Part shown: one piece after another, positions 60,085-64,000 of the stretch
Layout: each line of letters starts with the position of its first letter
How positions within the stretch are numbered: the first letter of the stretch is position 1
DNA from: Lichenostomus cassidix
Lineage: Eukaryota; Chordata; Aves; Passeriformes; Meliphagidae
Direction: 5' to 3'
NCBI GenBank assembly: GCA_008360975.2
Contig: VLJF02000851.1
Location: forward strand, 1-64,000
DNA length: 64,000 nucleotides
Translations under genes and position numbers: made by a program
The notes under the pieces: generated by a model
What the model was told of the DNA's origin: nothing
Seen by the model: only the letters and a program-made list of their open reading frames with translations
Databases searched by the model: none

Positions 60085-60375
60085 GCGGCAGATGTTTCAA
60101 ATCTGTATCCACAGTGTTGTATCAAGATATACAAGGTTAGTGTATAAAAACAAAGTTAGAAGAACATGTAATTCTGTGTCCACAGTATTACATTAATATA
60201 TGCTAACATATATAAGGTTAGTGTATAAATACAGTTTTAGAAGAACATGTAGGTCTGCATTCACATATATATGAAATATATATTTTCATATATATATACA
60301 AGCTTAGTGTCTAAATACAGTGCTGGAAGAATGTATTTGAAATCTCTTTCCATACCAATATATATATAAGAGGTC
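60085..60375. repeat. AT-rich minisatellite in the 3' flank of lectin D
   Basis: Three to four copies of the same unit as at 41915-42260, plus a palindromic atatatatgaaatatatatt run near 60265. Confidence 0.85.
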
Positions 60376-60641
60376 ACAGTAGAAACATGTAGTGCAAGAG
60401 AAACAGGAACATTCCTGGAATGGCTCCAGAGGGAGACAGGAACACCCAGCCCAGGCAGCCACAGATCAGCTTCCACACCATCTCCTCTTCCTGCAGATTC
60501 ATCTCCTGCAGATCACACACTGAGGTGACCCTGAGAGTCAGTGTAAGGCAATTGCTGCAGCTGAGGAAGGAACTCCCCATGCTGGGAAAGAGGCAAGGCT
60601 GAGAATGCCTAGCAATGAGAAGGAACTTTTCTCATCCCCTG

Positions 60642-62088
60642 TCACAGGTGAGTTTGGGGTCTGCTGCAGATATACTGCATCTCATTTGAGCAGGGCTGTC
60701 TGCCGAGATAATTCTCAGCCAGGTGCACACAGTCTGCATTGCCCTTCATCTCGACCCTGCAAGGAAAAATAGAGACAGCACTGAAACCAGGGTCAGACAA
60801 TTTGTGCCCCTGTGCCCCCCAGGCCCTGCCTGTGCCCCCAGGACTCACGAGGAGCTGAAGTTGCTGCCATCCACCCACTGCAGCCGCTGGCCCTGTCTGT
60901 GCAGCCCGAGCCAGTGAGTGTCGTTTCTGCTGGTGCGGAACAGGAACTCCTGGCAAGGAGAGAGGGGCCAACAGTCAGAGCTGCACCCCTGGGCCAGGAG
61001 CTCCCCAGGCTCCTCTCAGCCACCCCAAACCCCTCACTCACTATTTCCTTGTCCTTCAGCACAGCCAGGGAGGCCCCAAGCTCAGAGCACCGAGTCTTAG
61101 CCTGATTCCAGGAGAGGTGATCCCTCGAGAGGAAGTAGCAGATCCCTCGGTACCCAACCCAGCCATGGGGACAGGCCAGCAGCACCCGAGCTGCAGGGTT
61201 AACTGGAGTAACTGGAGTGTCTCTGTTTCTTCTGGCTGCAGAGGGAAGAGGAGAAGGTTCAAGGATTCTCCCCTCAGGGAGCAGTGAGCCCGCAGTGCCC
61301 CGAGGTGTTGGGCTGAGGCTGCTGCTCCTCCTTACCTGACCGAACAGCCAAGGGCACCACCACAGCCAGGAGCACGAGCAGAATGAACAGCTCTAGTGTG
61401 AGCACGGGATGGGATCTGATCCACTCAGCAGGAGCTGGAAAGATCCGCAGGCCGTGAGGATGGAGCTGTCCTGAGCAGGCCCAGCCCTCACACCCCCCAC
61501 CCAACGCCCAGGGAGCACAGGAGGGACCCTCAGCCCGTGTGCCACTCACTGAGCTGGCAGCAGGAGAGATGAGGGACAGGGATACAGACAGGGACAGGGG
61601 ACAGACAGGGCCAGGCATGTCAGTCTCAGCCACTGCTGGGGCCCAGCAGAGCACAAGGTCTCTTCCAGAGCCCTGGACACAGCAACTCCCTGCCAGCCCT
61701 GTGCTCCTGGGCTGACACTGTCCCTTGTCCCCTCTCTACAGGCCACAGGACTGGCCTTGCACTCACCCAGATATCTTCTGAGGGTTCTTTTCTGTTTATT
61801 CCTGGTTGCTGATCCACCCTGGAGATTCAAGGGCTCCTTCACACTCCTGTCACTGGTACAGGATCCTTCCTCCACATCTTCACTCGCTGCATACTCACCA
61901 TTGGCACCTTCCTGCTTAGCACAAGTGGCTTCTCGTGCCCAAGGCAAGTGTGTCACCCCGGCTGGTGATCCATTCTGGACACAATGAAGTTTCTTTAGTA
62001 CCTCTTTAGTGCAGCCGGATTGCTTCTTCTCCAGCGCAGAGCTGGTAGGTCTCTGGCTGGAATAAAGCACCCGTGGCTCCTGAGACAT
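60642..62088 (-). CDS. Lectin D: CLEC2-like lectin, original start lost
   Basis: Exons 62088-61767, 61434-61336, 61235-61042, 60949-60849 and 60756-60642; phases 1,1,0,2; about 276 residues. The ATG used by lectins 2 and B reads GTG here and is followed by an in-frame TGA. The first usable start is a conserved internal methionine (ATGTCTCAGGAG, 62088), giving a tail 27 residues shorter (107 residues). The membrane exon is six bases shorter than in other copies ([16 protein letters not shown]). The CTLD is complete ([50 protein letters not shown], stop TGA) but its first exon ends ATA instead of ATG before the donor. Intron 2 lacks the internal CCAAT module. Probably still coding. Confidence 0.8.
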
Positions 62089-62242
62089 CAACAGTGCTGA
62101 AAATGCCTTTTGGAGATCTGCGCCGGGAAAAGTTTGACAACCCTGATGATCTCAGGTTGAAAGGACCACTACGAGAGTCCCCGGTGTGTCCCAGCTCAGG
62201 ATGGCGATGCCAGCTCAGTCCCGCCTTGTCTCTGCTCTCTGG

Positions 62243-62940
62243 GGACGCTTCGGCAGTGCTGAGTGACACAAGCTCAGCCTCCGGGAGCTCCGGCTCCAGC
62301 CCCGCAGCCTCAGCGGGCTCCGGGCGCTGCCGCCACGCGTGGATTTCTGGAGAAAGTCGCTCTAAACCCGGCAGTGCCGAGCAGAAGAACACGGAGTGGG
62401 AGGGACAGGGTTCGTCCCACCAGCCCCATCCTGACCAATCAGCGCGCGAGAACGAGGCGGGGGCGGGAGAAATCAGCCAATGGGATCGCGGGGCGGGCTA
62501 GGCGCTCGGCACGGAAAAACCTCCTTTTCCTTCCGCAAATTAATCCATTGTTTTGCTAATTTGAAAAGTCGGATAGAAGAACTGCCCTGGCATGTCCGGC
62601 CCGGGCACAGCGCCGGGGAAGTTCCTCCGCCACCTTTTCCGAGAAACCGCTGGAGTTCGGGGAAAAGAAACAATTCCGTGTGGCGCGCCAAGAGCCGCCC
62701 GTCACTCCTATTGGCTGATTTCTCCCGCCCCGCCTCGTTCTCGCGCGCTGATTGGTCACAACGGGGCTAAGAAATAAGCCCGGTCCCTCCCACTCATCAT
62801 TTTTCTGCTCAGCACTGCCGCGTTAGGAGCATCTCTGGAAATCCACGCGTGGCGGCAGCGCCCGGAGCCCGCTGAGGCTGCGGGGCTGGAGCCGGAGCTC
62901 CCGGAGGCTGAGCTGGGTACTCAGTACTGCTGCAGCGTCC
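62243..62940. promoter_or_regulatory. Palindromic bidirectional promoter of lectins D and 9
   Basis: Arms about 62243-62495 and 62697-62940 are inverted copies centred near 62595. ccacgcgtggcggcagcgcc occurs on opposite strands near 62320 and 62850, and the CCAAT pairs accaatcagcgcgcgagaac/agccaatggg recur inverted. The unique centre is about 200 bases. It sits between the minus-strand lectin D and the plus-strand lectin 9. Confidence 0.75.
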
Positions 62941-63440
62941 NNNNNNNNNNNNNNNNNNNNNNNNNNNNNNNNNNNNNNNNNNNNNNNNNNNNNNNNNNNN
63001 NNNNNNNNNNNNNNNNNNNNNNNNNNNNNNNNNNNNNNNNNNNNNNNNNNNNNNNNNNNNNNNNNNNNNNNNNNNNNNNNNNNNNNNNNNNNNNNNNNNN
63101 NNNNNNNNNNNNNNNNNNNNNNNNNNNNNNNNNNNNNNNNNNNNNNNNNNNNNNNNNNNNNNNNNNNNNNNNNNNNNNNNNNNNNNNNNNNNNNNNNNNN
63201 NNNNNNNNNNNNNNNNNNNNNNNNNNNNNNNNNNNNNNNNNNNNNNNNNNNNNNNNNNNNNNNNNNNNNNNNNNNNNNNNNNNNNNNNNNNNNNNNNNNN
63301 NNNNNNNNNNNNNNNNNNNNNNNNNNNNNNNNNNNNNNNNNNNNNNNNNNNNNNNNNNNNNNNNNNNNNNNNNNNNNNNNNNNNNNNNNNNNNNNNNNNN
63401 NNNNNNNNNNNNNNNNNNNNNNNNNNNNNNNNNNNNNNNN
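62941..63440. other. Assembly gap (500 N)
   Basis: Exactly 500 N, a conventional gap size. By alignment to the inverted arm, the missing sequence corresponds to 61081-62242, about 1.16 kb, and should hold the tail, membrane and most of the first CTLD exon of lectin 9. Confidence 0.95.
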
Positions 63441-63872
63441 TTCAACACCTCCCTGGCTGTGCTCGAGGACAAGGAAATAGTGAGTGAGGGGTTTGGGGTG
63501 GCTGAGGGGAGCCTGGGGAGCTCCTGGGCCAGGGGTGCATTGTTCACTTCTCTCTCTTTGCCAGGAGTTCCTGTTCCGTCTCAGCAGGAATGTCGATTAC
63601 TGGCTCGGGCTGCACAGACAGGACCAGCGGCTGCAGTGGGTGGATGGCAGCAGCTTCAACTCCTCGTGAGTCCTGGGGGCACAGGCAGGGCCTGGGGGGC
63701 ACAGGGGCACAAATTGTCTGACCCTGGTTTCAGTGCTGTCTCTATTTTTCCTTGCAGGGTCGAGATGAAGGGCAATGCAGACTGTGTGCACCTGGCTGAC
63801 AATTATCTCGGCAGACAGCCCTGCTCAAATGAGATGCAGTATATCTGCAGCAGACCCCAAACTCACCTGTGA
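63441..63872 (+). CDS. Lectin 9: CLEC2-like lectin, 3' part after the gap
   Basis: Exon ends and exons at 63441-63479 (end of CTLD exon 1), 63565-63665 and 63758-63872 (TGA). The last exon is nearly identical to that of lectin D ([27 protein letters not shown]). The first fragment reads FNTSLAVLEDKEI. Its NTSLAV matches lectin 1 (LNTSLAV) rather than lectin D (LGASLAV), and its EI end matches D. 5' exons are hidden in the gap. Confidence 0.82.
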   Translation, partial: FNTSLAVLEDKEIVSEGFGVAEGSLGSSWARGALFTSLSLPGVPVPSQQECRLLARAAQTGPAAAVGGWQQLQLLVSPGGTGRAWGAQGHKLSDPGFSAVSIFPCRVEMKGNADCVHLADNYLGRQPCSNEMQYICSRPQTHL

Positions 63873-64000
63873 CAGGGGATGGAGAAAAGTTCCTTCTCAT
63901 TGCTAGGCATTCTCAGCCTTGCCTCTTTCCCAGCATGGGGATTTCCTTCCTCAGCTGCAGCAATTGCCTTGCACTGACTCTCAGGGTCACCTCAGTGTGT
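63873..64000 (+). other. 3' UTR start of lectin 9
   Basis: cagcatggggatttccttcc and ctctcagggtcacctcagtg match the 3' UTR of lectin D on the other strand; cut by the window edge. Confidence 0.7.

Noticed and set aside
62921..63547. Open frame spanning the N gap
   Set aside because: Artefact of translating unknown bases.

Overview
The window looks like nuclear DNA from a songbird (passerine), read from sequence character alone. It holds multi-exon genes with GT/AG introns, CpG-island promoters, CR1-type tails and about ten copies of a SINE. The SINE head matches tRNA-Ile (GTGCTAATAACGCCAAGG-like) and its tail is CR1-like, which fits the passerine element I remember as TguSINE1. No mitochondrial, bacterial or plasmid genes are seen.

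The window is a natural-killer-type C-type lectin cluster. One intact six-exon gene on the minus strand (1593-4068) encodes an NKR-P1/KLRB1-like receptor (chicken B-NK type) with an ITIM-like tyrosine. Around it are nine copies of a CLEC2/B-lec-like lectin gene (five exons: cytoplasmic tail, transmembrane, three CTLD exons). They lie at 1-496 (+, cut by the window edge), 10308-12000 (+), 20912-21801 (-, 5'-truncated), 24464-26016 (-), 32659-34597 (-, 'A'), 42539-44219 (-, 'B'), 51396-53156 (-, 'C'), 60642-62088 (-, 'D') and 63441-63872 (+, cut by an assembly gap). NKR-P1 receptors and CLEC2 proteins are receptor and ligand in mammals and are linked in the chicken MHC, so this is plausibly a linked receptor/ligand locus. 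No MHC class I or II gene is recognisable here, so an MHC-B or MHC-Y location is not proven. Two tandem C2H2 zinc-finger genes (13876-16292, intact, 19 fingers; 18142-19579, decaying) sit between the lectins.

Layout: 1-5 kb, convergent lectin and NKR-P1-like genes. 5-8 kb, rearranged repeats and an orphan CCAAT/TATA promoter. 8-12.5 kb, CpG promoter and lectin 2. 12.5-20.2 kb, duplicated zinc-finger units. 20.2-27.6 kb, two minus-strand lectins with LTRs and a pyrimidine tract. 27.7-62.5 kb, four tandem spacer+lectin units alternating in type (A-B)(C-D), i.e. an approximately 18.5 kb two-gene unit duplicated once. 62.2-64 kb, an inverted (head-to-head) duplication of unit D interrupted by 500 N.

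Common parts recur throughout: a CpG-rich first-exon/promoter module shared by lectin and zinc-finger genes, a CCAAT-box module present both 5' of the lectin genes and inside their second intron, and a SINE in each 3' flank. Exon coordinates were derived by hand from splice sites and reading phase. All multi-exon models given as intact keep phase across every junction, but none is supported by transcripts here.
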